DNA of 64,000 nt from Serinus canaria (lineage: Eukaryota > Chordata > Aves > Passeriformes > Fringillidae), in the NCBI RefSeq assembly GCF_022539315.1, contig NC_066313.1, positions 68,389,934 through 68,453,933 on the forward strand, written 5' to 3'. The translations under genes and the position numbers were made by a program. Within the stretch, counting starts at the first letter, position 1; each line of letters opens with the position of its first letter. Under the pieces are notes generated by a model. That model was given only the letters and a program-made list of their open reading frames with translations. It did not search any database and was not told the DNA's origin. Positions 46,206 through 57,780 of this stretch are shown piece by piece.

Positions 46206-49200
46206 ATATTTTGCTTTGCATCCTAAGTAAAATATGAGTTACAGAGTTTTGGTTTTGATTTTTTTTTTCTATTTTACTGAAGTAAGTTTTCTCATAAAAC
46301 TAAATAAATCATTTGCTTAAAAAAGAAAATTTGAAATTATCAATTAGGATAAATTATCCTCTATATTAACAATTAATTTATCAAAGAATATCTATTAGTA
46401 ATGCTTTGCAGAAAACAATGCAATTGAAAAAGACAATATAAACAATTTATTCTATCTTTGATTTAACCCAGGATGTAAATTAGTAGTTCATGCAATTTAC
46501 CTCACTTGCACACATTATTGGTTCATTAGCATCAGTATCCTGTCTTTGGCAATGTTGCTGAATGATGATTCACAGAAACACTTCAGCCAACAACATTCCT
46601 AATTTATCTAGGCAGCTGTGAGATGCATTTTGTGAACAGAAAACTACTTTATGCTATATATAGAGATGAATAATGTCTTTCAAACAATGTTTGATCCTCA
46701 TCTTTTAGAGCGTGTCATCACAAATTCTAGTAGTTCATACAAATTAGTCAAAAATATCATGCAGTAAGCTGCAGCCCCAAATCCAAATTTTCTCAAATAT
46801 ATATTAAAGTGTGTGAAGCATATTCAAAAAAGAACAGGAAGCAATGTTGAATGATAATAGATAAGTTTTATTGTGAAAGATTCTGGGAATATCCTATATT
46901 TTACCTGGATTAGAAGGATTAGGGGGGAATGGAGTGCCTTGACTAGTTAGAACAGGATGCTTTTAATATCACTGTCCCAGATGACGCAAAAATCAAAGTC
47001 TTGAAGTTTAAGTTTAAATTATGCAAATGTTTCTACCTTTTTTAACAAGGAAAGACAAAACTTAAAAACCATTTCATAATATGCATTTATTGCTTGATAT
47101 GAATGAAATAAAGAACCATTAGCATTTTTAACAGATAATTGTAATTTAGCCACTGGCACAGGAAGCAGAGAAGGATTCTACCATCTGTAATAAGTACATA
47201 TAATAGCAGAGAAGGATTCTTCTATTTGTAGTAAGTAAAACAAACAAAACAAAACCCCCCACAAAAGAGGACTAAAACAGACTTCAGAATTTTTTTTCTT
47301 AAGGCTTTGATCTTAAGAAATTGTGTCTCTTCAATGCTGAATGATCTTTTTCTACTGAAATTGAGAAAAGTCAAAATTTCCGTGTGGAAAAATAAATTTG
47401 ATTACAGTCACAGTTATGGTTCATTTCCAACAGAGAGACTCCAAGTGCCTAGAATAAAAGGTCATGTGATTGTTTCCTTACAACTTAATTGTTAACATTA
47501 TCAGCAGTGGTATTAAACTTACATTGTAAAACAGTATTTTAGATTTTTAGTGCATCAGCTGATTTTCCATGCAAAGTCTTGTCTGCTGCTTATGACTATC
47601 TCTCTTTTATTATTTACTCATATTGAAGTGTAAAAGTATGTTTGCACCTACAAGATTTTAAATTAAAAATTCCAGAAATTAGTAATGAAATTACATAATC
47701 CTTTATGAAATTCCTATTTCTGAAGTAACTGAGAAAGTGTATTTCAGATACATATATTAATCTTGCAATGATTGCCAAGGAGACAATGTCTGAACTCAAA
47801 TTATTGTATTCAGACATCTTGGATGACTTTTGGCTTTTTCAAACTTTAATCCTTTCAATTTAATTCATTTTCTGTAACATTAGTGAGGTAATTAAATATA
47901 GTTACAGGAATATCTCAGTTTGCACTTTAATTACCCATTTATGGCACTGTTTCTTCTACTGTGTTGGCCTTTTAATAGTGAAAAAAATAATAGTTCAACA
48001 GCTAATTGAATGTTAATTCCTAGATCATTGAGTGTTTGGTAGGGTTTTAGCTGCTTAAATAGACTGTCCATTTGCAATAAAATTTAATTTTCTCACTTGT
48101 GAACTTTTTAGGTACTATGATTTGCTTTTTTGTTAAATGTAGGGGAAAATTATACATCCCAGAAAAAAAAAAAAAAAAATTACTTGAACTTTCCACTGTT
48201 GGGATTGAACAGGGAGGAAGCAGGATGGGTAGGCTGGATATCTCTAAGAAAGTAGACACAGGTCATATAGTACAGATATGAAACTACTAGTAATTAAAAT
48301 AATTCAGGTTTTGACTTCTAGTGAATTATAGTTTATGAAAAATATTAAGAGACTACAATCCTGCACAAGAAAAATAACTATTTAAAAGACTAGTATGTAG
48401 CAAGGTTTGGAGATAAAAATTCAATCAGAATTATACAAAAAAAAGAAAACAAAATAATAGAAAAATATTATATAATCCAAAATCATATTGATTTAAAGGA
48501 TATATTATATTTTGATTGTGTATTTTTTCACTTATTATTGTTAAATTTACAGTCCAGGACAAAGCTATTAACACTAATGAATGTAGATTTGTAACATTCC
48601 AATAAAACAGTGTCTAAGACCTTTACAGTGTCAGTCTCACAGAACATAAACAGTTTTCTTTTTCAAATTTTTCTTTTTTTACTGGAAAAAAACTCATGTA
48701 TCTCATCTCAGTATGTATAATGTTCTACAAAAGAATCAAACTACATCAAAACAATGATGGCTTCTTCAACTGTGAACACTTAAATAATATGTCAAGAGTT
48801 TTTTTTCCTAAGCATTTCTCTATTTTCCCTATAATGTTTTACTTTAAAATTGAAGAAACAATTGTGTATTTATATTCTATTAATTGAATCCAGCTAGTAG
48901 TTTACTTGACAAATGCATGAGTGCTGTATGCTTTTGGAACACTCTTGATTGATTCATCCTCACCCTGTCCTATAAGAAAAAAAGACTCTCCATTTTTTAC
49001 CTTGCAAAAGGAAAGTCAAAAGGCAGAATAGATACTGAATGAGACAAAAAATAATCTCTGTGTTTACTAAAAAAATCCAAATGTTCCAGCTTATAAATTA
49101 ATTAAATAAGAACAAGTTCTTTTTCCTATCACTAATAAATTGTAATACCATACATAATATCATTAACTCTCCTAAATAGTGTCTTACTAACTAGGTTAGT

Positions 49201-49788
49201 TTGTAATGAAAATACTTGCTTTTAGATTTATCTTAAAGATGTTTTTTAAATTAAAAATAACATATTTTAAAGTACAGTTCAGTTCTGCACTGTGTTTGTT
49301 GGTTTGTTTTTGACCCACAGTCCCTGAATGTAGGTATTTATTCTAGGTTTAAAAGCAATTGTCTGAGGCACTGGCTCAGCACACACCTGAGATTAACCTA
49401 ACTAAACAGCACAGGAGAAGCTGCTAGATGTAAAAGGAGAGATTGCTGGAAGTCATAAATAAAAGAGTGAGAAGTTTACAAGTTACAGATAGCACTCTGA
49501 GGGACTGAGCAGGTGGCTAAGGGAGAGGTTTGAGAGAAGCATCCAAACATCCCAGGCAGCTGCATGGCAGCGGTGCAGCAAGGCAGGCAGTGCCTCAGTA
49601 ACTCCACCTGTGATACTGCATAACGAAGGGAGGGTCTAGGTACCAGCACTGGATAAACCAAATTTGGACAGACACAGCAAAGTTGGAATTAATGGACTGC
49701 TTATTTGGGAATAGAAAAGGGCAAAGAAGGAGAGGTATTAAGCAGTAGAATGTAAGGTCAAGAAACAGGAAAAGGAATGGTGAGATAC
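46206..49788. other. AT-rich unique sequence, no gene seen
   Basis: Holds a 41-bp-period tandem duplication at 47164-47245 and an A17 run near 48164-48180. Segments near 46480-46700 and 47860-47990 have a mixed, ATTA-rich composition that could be regulatory, but nothing in the sequence proves it. Confidence 0.5.
47164..47245. repeat. Diverged tandem duplication, 41-bp period
   Basis: 'cagagaaggattct' recurs at 47166 and 47207, with the following bases (ccatctgtaataagta versus tctatttgtagtaagta) clearly related. A local duplication that has since diverged. Confidence 0.85.
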
Positions 49789-50318
49789 TGTTGTGATTTA
49801 ACCCTAGCCAGTAACCAAGGACCAAACAGCTGCTTGCTCACTCTCCCACCAGGGGGGTGGAGGAGAGAATAGCATAATTAAGGGTAAAAAACTCATGTGT
49901 TGAGATACAGATAATTTAATAGGGAGTGCAAAAGCCGCACACACAGGCAAAGCAGCAGGGCCCCATCATGCGCAATGGCTACTCGGGAAGACAAATACCA
50001 TCACTCCAAACATCCACCTTATCTTCCTTCTTCTTCCCAGTCTATATACTGAGCATGATGTCATATGGTGTGGAACATACCATAGTGAGTCACCTGTCCC
50101 AGTTGTATCTCCTCCCAACCTCCCATGGATCCCCAACTTCATCACCAGCGTGGCAACATGAAAAGCAGAGAAGGCCTTGGCTCTGTGTACTCAGCAATAA
50201 AAAAAACCCATTTCTATATTATCAACCCTGTGTTCAGCAGAAATCCAAAACATGGCCCCAAACTGTGAAGAAAATTAACTCTACCCCAGACAAAATATAC
50301 ATAATGCAAACCAGGTGA
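49789..50318 (-). mobile_element. ERV LTR, family A (antisense)
   Basis: Starts TGTTGTGATTT at 49789, the antisense U5 end. Read on the minus strand it has a TATA-like box within 'ctcagtatatagactggg' (plus-strand 50036-50054) and an ATTAAA polyadenylation signal (plus-strand 49915-49920). It shares 'ttccacaccatatg' with the sense LTR at 54875 and an exact 20-base stretch with the fragment at 7469. The U3 outer boundary near 50318 is approximate. This is the best-preserved family A copy in the window by eye. Confidence 0.85.
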
Positions 50319-50580
50319 CTGGGGCTACTTGGGAACCCCTCACAATCATTCCTGTCTTACACCTGATCACTGCAATCTAAATCAGAAAAATAACCCTGAC
50401 TTAGGGCTCTGACCATACCACATATTTCAAATCATCTTCCAGGGCCAGGGTGATCCAGTGTGCTTTCTCTAGCTAGCAGGACCAGACAAATTGAACATCC
50501 TGATAGTAGTGTCTCTGTCTGATTTGGGGCAGATGCCATCAGCATCCCAGATGCCCACCCCTTCTGGATATTTTACATGA
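50319..50580 (-). mobile_element. Possible ERV internal remnant next to the LTR
   Basis: On the minus strand this block lies immediately upstream of the U3 end of the 49789 LTR, where the 3' end of a provirus interior would be. It reads without obvious AT-rich bias, and its minus-strand frames are broken by stops. No conserved retroviral motif or convincing polypurine tract is visible, so it may equally be unrelated flanking DNA. Confidence 0.3.
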
Positions 50581-51055
50581 AATGTGCTGGTAAATAAACA
50601 TTGAGATGTTTATACATAGCATCGTCACAAGGGCAGGCTGTGTGACAAGCACAGCTTTCATATTTTAATATCCCATAGGAAATGGTATTAAAAATCCTAT
50701 TTCAAATATTCACAGTAAGATCAAGTACTGCTTTTTTACTATATTATCTTGTTAAATCATTATCTCTGGATTCATGCTATAAAATATTCATAATATATAG
50801 CAATACTAACTGGTGTTAAATTACCCCATGTGTAAACCATGACACTCATTCCCTCTGAAAAGAAGAATAGTGAGGGGTAGCTTCTTAGCATGAGGAAATA
50901 GCTGTAGAGCCTTTTTAGAAATAAAGATCAGAAAGTTTATCAGTATAGCTAATAGTATGGTGCTCTGGGTTTTTGTATTTTTGTTTTGTGAAAATATAGA
51001 TTATATTTGACTAAAAGTTGAAATTGATGGCCATCACGATGTAAGGGTTTTTTCT

Positions 51056-51109
51056 GTTTTTTGGGTTTTTTTGGGTTTTTTTTTTTTGGTTTTTTTTTTT
51101 TTTTTTTTT
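51056..51109. repeat. T-rich tract with TTTTGGG words
   Basis: Long T runs broken by GGG and GG, ending in about T19. It resembles a telomere-like word only superficially. More likely a low-complexity or decayed tail sequence. Confidence 0.85.
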
Positions 51110-52287
51110 ATTCTTGTGAAGATCCAAAGGAAAATCTGTGCCAAGGCTGCTTTCCCAAGAAAGATTTGAAGACTGGTTTTTATTTCAGTATATTGACCCT
51201 ACAAGAACTTATGTTACAAATTCATCTGAAAATCCCCTTAATTTCCAAGCAAAATTGACATCCTAAACAACAATTCAGCTTTTGTTATAGCTAGTTTTGT
51301 GTTTTGGTGTTTTGTTTATCTATTTTATTGTTGTTGTAAGTTGGATTTTTTTTCCTGGGTTTTTCTTATGTTTCTTTTTTTTTGTTTCTTTTGTTTATTT
51401 GTTTGCTTCTTTTTTCCTAACTTTCTTCTGAAAAGGGAATAGGAAATAGTATTACATGAACCTTACTTTTTTCTACTCTAACTATTGCTCAAGAATCCTC
51501 ATACAACCAGAACAAAAGACTTTCATCATAATTCCTGTAGCACCAGTACAAGAAACATCAAAGGGAAGATTAAATTTAAAATATATGTTTATTCTGACAT
51601 ATTTCTGAACTGGGGGCAAGAGCTTTTTTTTTTTTTGAGGGTAGAGTATTACTTGTTTCATGTAAGAAGGAAAAGTTGTGAAGATCCTCATAAAACGGGT
51701 TTATTTGTCAAAAAAAATATTTATAAGAAAAAAAAATTTGTAGACACAGATTTTTATTTTTTTTAATTTTGGATTATAAAGAAAATTTTTTTTTCCTTTC
51801 CTCTGACATAATGTACATAATGCACTGATAGCCCACAGAGATTACTGTCTACATAAAGAAAGTGTGACTACATATGAAAACAAAGAGTATATCATAAGAA
51901 AAAGAGGTAGGGAGGTTATTCAAACAGTTTGTAAAACCTCTTTTTTACTTCTAAGAAAACTTTTTCTGTATTTGCCTTGAAACAACGGGAATTCTCCTAA
52001 AACTCTTATTTTTCCAGGGTCAATTATATACTTCTTCAAAGAACATCTTTATTTTAATAGTAGATTTAGTGATAACAAATATTTTGCTGCTTATCATAAT
52101 ACTTGGAAAGTGCACATTAACTCCATCCCTCTATATGGTTTTGCTACTGTAAGCTAGAAAAATACATCTGCTTTGTTCATACCCTACATGAAGAAAAAGT
52201 TGTGAGTTGATCCGGGTATTCAATTTAATCACTAATCACTCCTGAAAGTCAGGGGATGTTAGTGAGCTCAGTTTTCACACTGAAGTA

Positions 52288-52344
52288 TATTATTATTATT
52301 AGTAGTAGTAGAAGTAGTAGTAATTGTAATAATAATAATAATTT
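52288..52344. repeat. Compound trinucleotide microsatellite (TTA, AGT, AAT)
   Basis: ATT repeats followed by AGT/AGTAGA repeats and then AAT repeats, with short interruptions. Confidence 0.92.
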
Positions 52345-53433
52345 ATTACACAGCATTTTTATCATATTTTTAAGGGTAATACACTTATGAGTGTGTTTAA
52401 GAGTTTCGGGGCATTGCATAAGGATTGCTAGAACATAACTCAGTATGTTTGTAGGTGAATGTGAACTGTTGTTTACAGCATATTGTCATGTACTATCTCA
52501 AAAGGAGATGGAAATGTAAAGGTGATGCCAGATCTTCTTGCCCTACGTTAGACAGAAAGAAAGAACTGTCTGTCTCCCTGAGACTGTGCTCTCTCTTCTG
52601 AAAGAATATCAAAAATGTGTGTGCTCAGAAACTCAGCAGCTGGGAACTCTCTGAAACTGCATGTCAGCAGTCAAATTCTCCCTCATGTGCCTTCTGGGAT
52701 GTTTTGCCCTGCATGAGCGCTTAACAAAGGCTTTTGCCTTAAAGCACAGTAGTCCTTGTCCCATGTATGTGCAGTTTGCCTATTGCCAGCAGCTGCCATG
52801 ATGTTCTGAATGTCCCAAGTAAGAAATATTGAATGTGGTGATTATAGGAGTTACTGTTCAAAAAAAAAAAAAAAATTTGAAAATTAAATATAGAGGTTTT
52901 CACCCAGGCAGTGCAGCTTACCACTCTTAAGCTAACATTTTAGTATAAATGTCAAACTCTTGAGCTCTGTATATTTGTGGAAGCTAGAGATAGGAGAAAA
53001 GCTAACTGATAAAAAGTGCACGAGGATGGGAAATAGATTTTGGGGCGGTTGCAGTAGAGAAATTTGGTATTGAATCAATTATTCTTTTCCAAATTATATC
53101 AAAGTGCAAAGAGATCCATCAGATGATGGGGAGGTTTTTTAGTCTAAAAGCAGGTAAGTATATATATTTTGGATTTTAAAACATGGCCTTAAAAAAATAG
53201 AAATATTAAGTTGATTTAAGTATGCTTAAAAAAACCTAAATTTCTGATGAACAGCTACATTTATTTAGAAATTACAGATGTCCCTATTTTTTCACTTGCA
53301 AATGAGAAAAATAAATATAGATATACTTTGTCCTGGCTAATGAGTTGGACAATGACCATAAGATTTAATTAAGTTATTAGAAAAAAGAATAAGGAAGCTA
53401 TTTTCTGCCTTGACAGCAAAAGTTATTCTTTTG

Positions 53434-53490
53434 CAAAGCTTAGGAACATAAAGATTGAAAAAAAGCTTAGGAAACATAAAGAATGAGAGA
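53434..53490. repeat. 27-bp tandem duplication
   Basis: 'agcttaggaacataaag' recurs as 'agcttaggaaacataaag' 27 bp later, each followed by a related A/G-rich stretch. A recent small duplication. Confidence 0.85.
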
Positions 53491-53609
53491 TGACATCATC
53501 ACAGTTATGAGTACAATCAGAGACTAAGTACTAACAGGGGAAAAAATAACATAGTATAAAACAAAGCAGTTGGAATGATTTGCCCAGCAATCTTTCTGTT
53601 GAATTGCAG

Positions 53610-54045
53610 AGATCTGAGCTTGTTGCATGGACTGTGAGATGGTCTGGGGCTCAGATTTTGTGATGAGTGGCTGGGGGAGCTGGGGGTGTATAGCCTGGAG
53701 AAAGGCAGGCTCAGGAGAGACCTTATCCCTCTCTATTAACTACCAGAAAGGAGGGTGTAGTGAGGTGGGAGTCCATCTCTTCTCTCAGGTAAATAGTGAC
53801 AGGACAAGAGGAGATGGTCTCAGCTTGACATGAAAATTTCTTCACTGAAAGGGTGGTCAGACATTGGAACAATTTGCCCAGGGAAGTGGTGGTATCACAA
53901 TCTCTGGAAGTTTTAAAAAACCCATGTGGGTGCAGCACTTAGGGACACAGTTTGGTGGTGAACATGGCAGTAGTAGATTTATGGTTGGACTTGATGACCT
54001 TAGAGGCCTTTTCCAGCTTTTGTGTAGCTATGATTCTATGGCCAT
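53610..54045 (+). mobile_element. CR1 3' region and tail (sense)
   Basis: 'agctgggggtgtatagcctg', 'gagaaaggcaggctcagga', 'ctaccagaaaggagggtgta' and 'gtgacaggacaagaggaga' are followed by 'aatttgcccagggaagtggt' and 'tggttggacttgatgacctt', ending in the tail 'gctatgattctatgg'. The order is the canonical CR1 3' UTR, about 430 bp, 5'-truncated. The open frames on both strands here are shadows of it. Confidence 0.93.
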
Positions 54046-54874
54046 TACACTGGACACACTGTTAAGGGACCCAATTTCAGATTACACCGAGTGAAGTTTT
54101 TCTTGGAGCTTTTTATAGATAAGTTCTGCTTCACCATTTTATGTCAAGATATCTGTGAGAAAGTTACCTGCATATTAGAAAAATATAACAGCACAGACTT
54201 CATGTATTAAAGATGCAACCCAAATAAACATCATAAATTCATAACAAAAGAATCCGTGGGTAAAAAGATACTTCTAATTTGGGGATGTTGCCTTTCCATT
54301 AGCAGTCAGAGTATTTGCTTTATTTTTCCCTTTATTATCAGCATGGGCTGAAAAGACTGCCCTTTTTGATATTAATCTTTTTTGAGTGACTGATTTATAA
54401 GGTATAAGATTTAAAAATATGGTTATGCACCTTATTTTTTGGTAATTATTTTCTGTTACTTATTTAAAAAGATATACTTAAATACATGGAAAAAAACCCC
54501 TTTTCACTAATAGCAAAAAAAAGTAAATTCATTAGAATGAAAATAATATTCCTAAAATAAACTGAGTTTAATTTCTTTTTACAAAATATATTTGCCCATA
54601 TTTTTATTGAATTACTTTCATGACAATGGTTTGATGATTTCAAGATGCATAATTTTTTAGGCTATACTTTTCATCAGACATTCTACATTGAACAAGTTGT
54701 CAGAATGTAGCTGGCTTAGTCTCCTGAAGACTATACTTGACAAATAGAAAATTCCTTTTTAAAAGACATTTATTGACTAGATCAGATTCAAATTAACTGA
54801 TTTTAAATTTCTTGTTAGAGGTGCAACCACTGACCCTCAGCCTCAGATATTCTATTTTGTGGTCATGGATTTTA
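54046..54874. other. AT-rich unique sequence, no gene seen
   Basis: No feature recognised between the CR1 copy and the next LTR. Confidence 0.55.
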
Positions 54875-55390
54875 TGACTGCACTGGGTCGGTTAGGATTT
54901 TTCTTCACAGTGGTTCATGTGGGGCTGTGGTTTATACTTGTCACCAAAATAATGTTTTAGCAATTGCTGAGCAATGCTTATCAGGCCTTTACTGTTTCCC
55001 AGTCTGTTCCAGCAGTGAGTAAACTTGCGGTGAGAAAAGTTTGGGAGGGGACACAAATGGGGAAGCTGATCTGACCTGACCAAAAGGATATTCCACACCA
55101 TATGGCACCATACTCAGCAATAAAAGCTGCAATGAGGGAATTTTTTCAACATAGCTATTGTTTAGGTCTTGAATCAATATCAATGTTCTTGTGGGAAGTG
55201 GTGAGTGATTGCGTTATCATCACCTGGGATTTTTGCTAGGGGTTGGTATGCTGGGCTATTTTCCCCCCTTTATCTATTAAACTATTTAGTTTTGCACTTC
55301 CAGTTCTGTCTGCCATCACACTGGAGCAGAGTGAGTGAGCAATTGGGTCAGAGATTGTCTGCCAGTTGTGGTCAGCTCTCCACAGTCACA
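54875..55390 (+). mobile_element. ERV LTR, family A (sense)
   Basis: Runs from about 54875 ('tgactgcactgggtcggtta') to about 55390 ('tctccacagtca'). 'ttccacaccatatggcacca' (55090-55110) matches the reverse complement of the LTR at 49789. The TATA position carries AATAAAAG (55119-55126), a decayed version, and ATTAAA at 55276-55281 is the polyadenylation signal. Ends have drifted from TG..CA consensus context, so it seems older than the other family A copies. Probably a solo LTR. Confidence 0.78.
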
Positions 55391-56345
55391 AACCAGTAAC
55401 TGTCTAATGGAAATGTCCAAGCAGCTGTTTAAGAAAATTGCAAGTGTTAGATCCCTTTAATAAGGCTCAGCAAGAGTCTACATCTGTGCTTTTTGGGAAA
55501 ATGCCACCCCTGTCTCAATGTCAGTATCACAGATCAAATCCTGATCAAATCCAAAGTGAATGAGACCCCTGTCATTGATCAGCATTGTGAGATACTACTC
55601 ACCTGTCTGTCTGTTTCTGTCAGAAACGAAATGAGATAAGGAAAAGGTGGCTTGGAATACTTCAGAATAGACAGATAATTTTCTCTGTCTTAGTTGTATT
55701 GATTCTTCTGCCATTAAAGTCATGTTACTGAAAATCTGGTAATGTCTGAAAATTTTGAGTTTTTTATTCAATCTTTTTAATTAAGTACAGCGTACATTAC
55801 TAGAGACCATGTCATTGCAGAAAATGCCACACTAAATTTTGTACTCTTCTAATCACAAAAAATATCGCCTCCCACAGTGACATGTGACAAATGAAGAAAA
55901 AAAATTCTACCAATCTTTGTAACTCATGAATACCGGCATTACATTTTCCACATTTCATTTACAGTACTCTAGTTAGAAAAATTATTCTGATTTCTGTTGA
56001 CCATCAGATTAGAAAAACAATTCTAGAACAGTTCAGTTAAACCAATGGATTTGCTTTCTTCTACTAGGACTCAGAATGTAAACCTTAGAATACATCTCCT
56101 TTGCTTCATACCTCTATTTTTATTTCATTATAGCCTGTGGCAGATTTATCGTTCTCTTGATTTTCTTTGGCTCATGCACTTTTTTCATAACAATTTCCTT
56201 TCTTTATGTTTTTTTTCCCCACTATTTTTTTCCTTTCCTTTCATTATCTGTGTAAATAATAGACTAAAAACAAAAAAAAAAATGATCTTGGAAGACAGAA
56301 AACAAACAAATAATCAATTTTTAATTTATAATGTTATATAATTGG

Positions 56346-56346
<1 letters not shown>

Positions 56347-56376
<30 letters not shown>
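56347..56376. repeat. TA dinucleotide microsatellite
   Basis: Fifteen perfect TA units. Confidence 0.97.
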
Positions 56377-56378
<2 letters not shown>

Positions 56379-57552
56379 AATAAATAGGAATTTCAAAAAT
56401 ACACCCCTCATATAAAAAAACCCAAATACACATTTTCAAATGTAAGATATTGATTTTCCAATCATGACCAAGAAATTAGAAAAGCATATGTATGTTTTTG
56501 TATATCCATTGGCTCTCTCTAAAAGTGGAAATATACACAGTAGCTAAAAAAGCACTTTAATGTGAAGAGAAAGGGAGAAACAATAAAGTCTCCTTCTGTT
56601 TTTTTCTTAATTAATAATGCTATTTAATATTTACAACAAACCTGTCAGGATGGAAAGCATCCCACAGAAGTCAGTGAGAATCTATATAAGATTATAGAAC
56701 AACAGGGGATAAAAAAATCTGATAAACTAATAGACACATATTTTGAATTCTGCATTATCATTAAAAAAGAATCTTCTGCAACTGATTAGTCTCTTATTAC
56801 AAGAGAATTTGAACTTTTTTATTCAAACAGAATGTACAGTCAACTATCAGACAAAATTACATTCAATACCAGAAGATCATTTCCACTCTGTACATGTATT
56901 TTCATTCTCAAAGTGCCATTTGTAAATTACTTTTCTAAAATTATATTCTGACTGTGGAATTCAGTAGAAAAAGTCTACCCCAGAACAAATCCGTAGCCTT
57001 TTCAGAACAGCATCAAAAATTCAATTTAAACTGGTGACAGTCTGTCTGTACTACACTTGAGTATTGTGAGAAGTTTTCTCTATGAGAAGAAACTAAAGAA
57101 ATAAATTTGGCTTGAAAATTTCAGTCCATGTACTAATTGAAAAATTTGAAATTGAAATAGGTTCTGTTCCTTATTTAAGCACAGCAAATTTTCTATTAAT
57201 AGGAGTGTTTCTAGACTAAATTATCTTTCCTTTCATCAACTCTACTGTCTGTTCTGCCTTTCTCTTACAAAATTAGCTCATTACAGCATGCAGGATTTGG
57301 TAGAAGCAAATTCAACTATATATATCTGTCTTTGAAACATAAATTTTCTGTATTTTTTCCGAAGGAAATGATTTAACAAAAGTTCTAAATTGATTGCAAA
57401 ACATCTTGGTGGCATACATTAATTCATCACAGAAAAAATCCAAATAAATGTAGTTTTAAAATTCATTCAATATATTTTCAGTATATACCTAAAGAAGCAG
57501 GGACTGATATTAACTGGAGGGAGACAAAGGGAACAAACTATTTAACAGGAAG

Positions 57553-57619
57553 ATTTATTTTATTTTATTGTTTTATTCATTTCATTTTATTTCATTTCAT
57601 TTCATTTAATTTCATTTCA
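57553..57619 (+). repeat. TTTTA/TTTCA pentanucleotide microsatellite
   Basis: Mixed ATTTT and ATTTC units in tandem with few interruptions. Variant-unit arrays like this suggest an ongoing unit conversion between TTTTA and TTTCA. Confidence 0.9.
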
Positions 57620-57780
57620 CTTTTTTTATTTTCTGTCAACCTTATGAAGTCCATTATTCAATTATTCAATGCACTCTGAAGCACCAGTGTCAGGCTAAAT
57701 AGAGTAAATGCTTAGTTTAAGATTACAGCTCTTCAAACATAGATTGATAAAAAAAAATCTCATATATATATATACATATT

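Larger units (their letters stand above)
50581..53609. other. AT-rich unique sequence, no gene seen
   Basis: Contains the T/G-rich tract at 51056-51109, further T-rich runs near 51340-51410, poly-T and poly-A runs near 51626-51637 and 52860-52875, a trinucleotide array at 52288-52344, and a tandem duplication at 53434-53490. No gene recognised. Confidence 0.5.
55391..57780. other. AT-rich unique sequence, no gene seen
   Basis: Contains the TA microsatellite at 56347-56376 and the TTTCA/TTTTA array at 57553-57619. Open frames (up to 98 codons, 56045-56341) are Phe/Leu-rich and unrecognised. Confidence 0.5.

Noticed and set aside
51056..51109. Possible interstitial telomere-like repeat (TTTTGGG words)
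   Set aside because: The vertebrate telomere unit TTAGGG is absent; only T runs broken by GGG occur.
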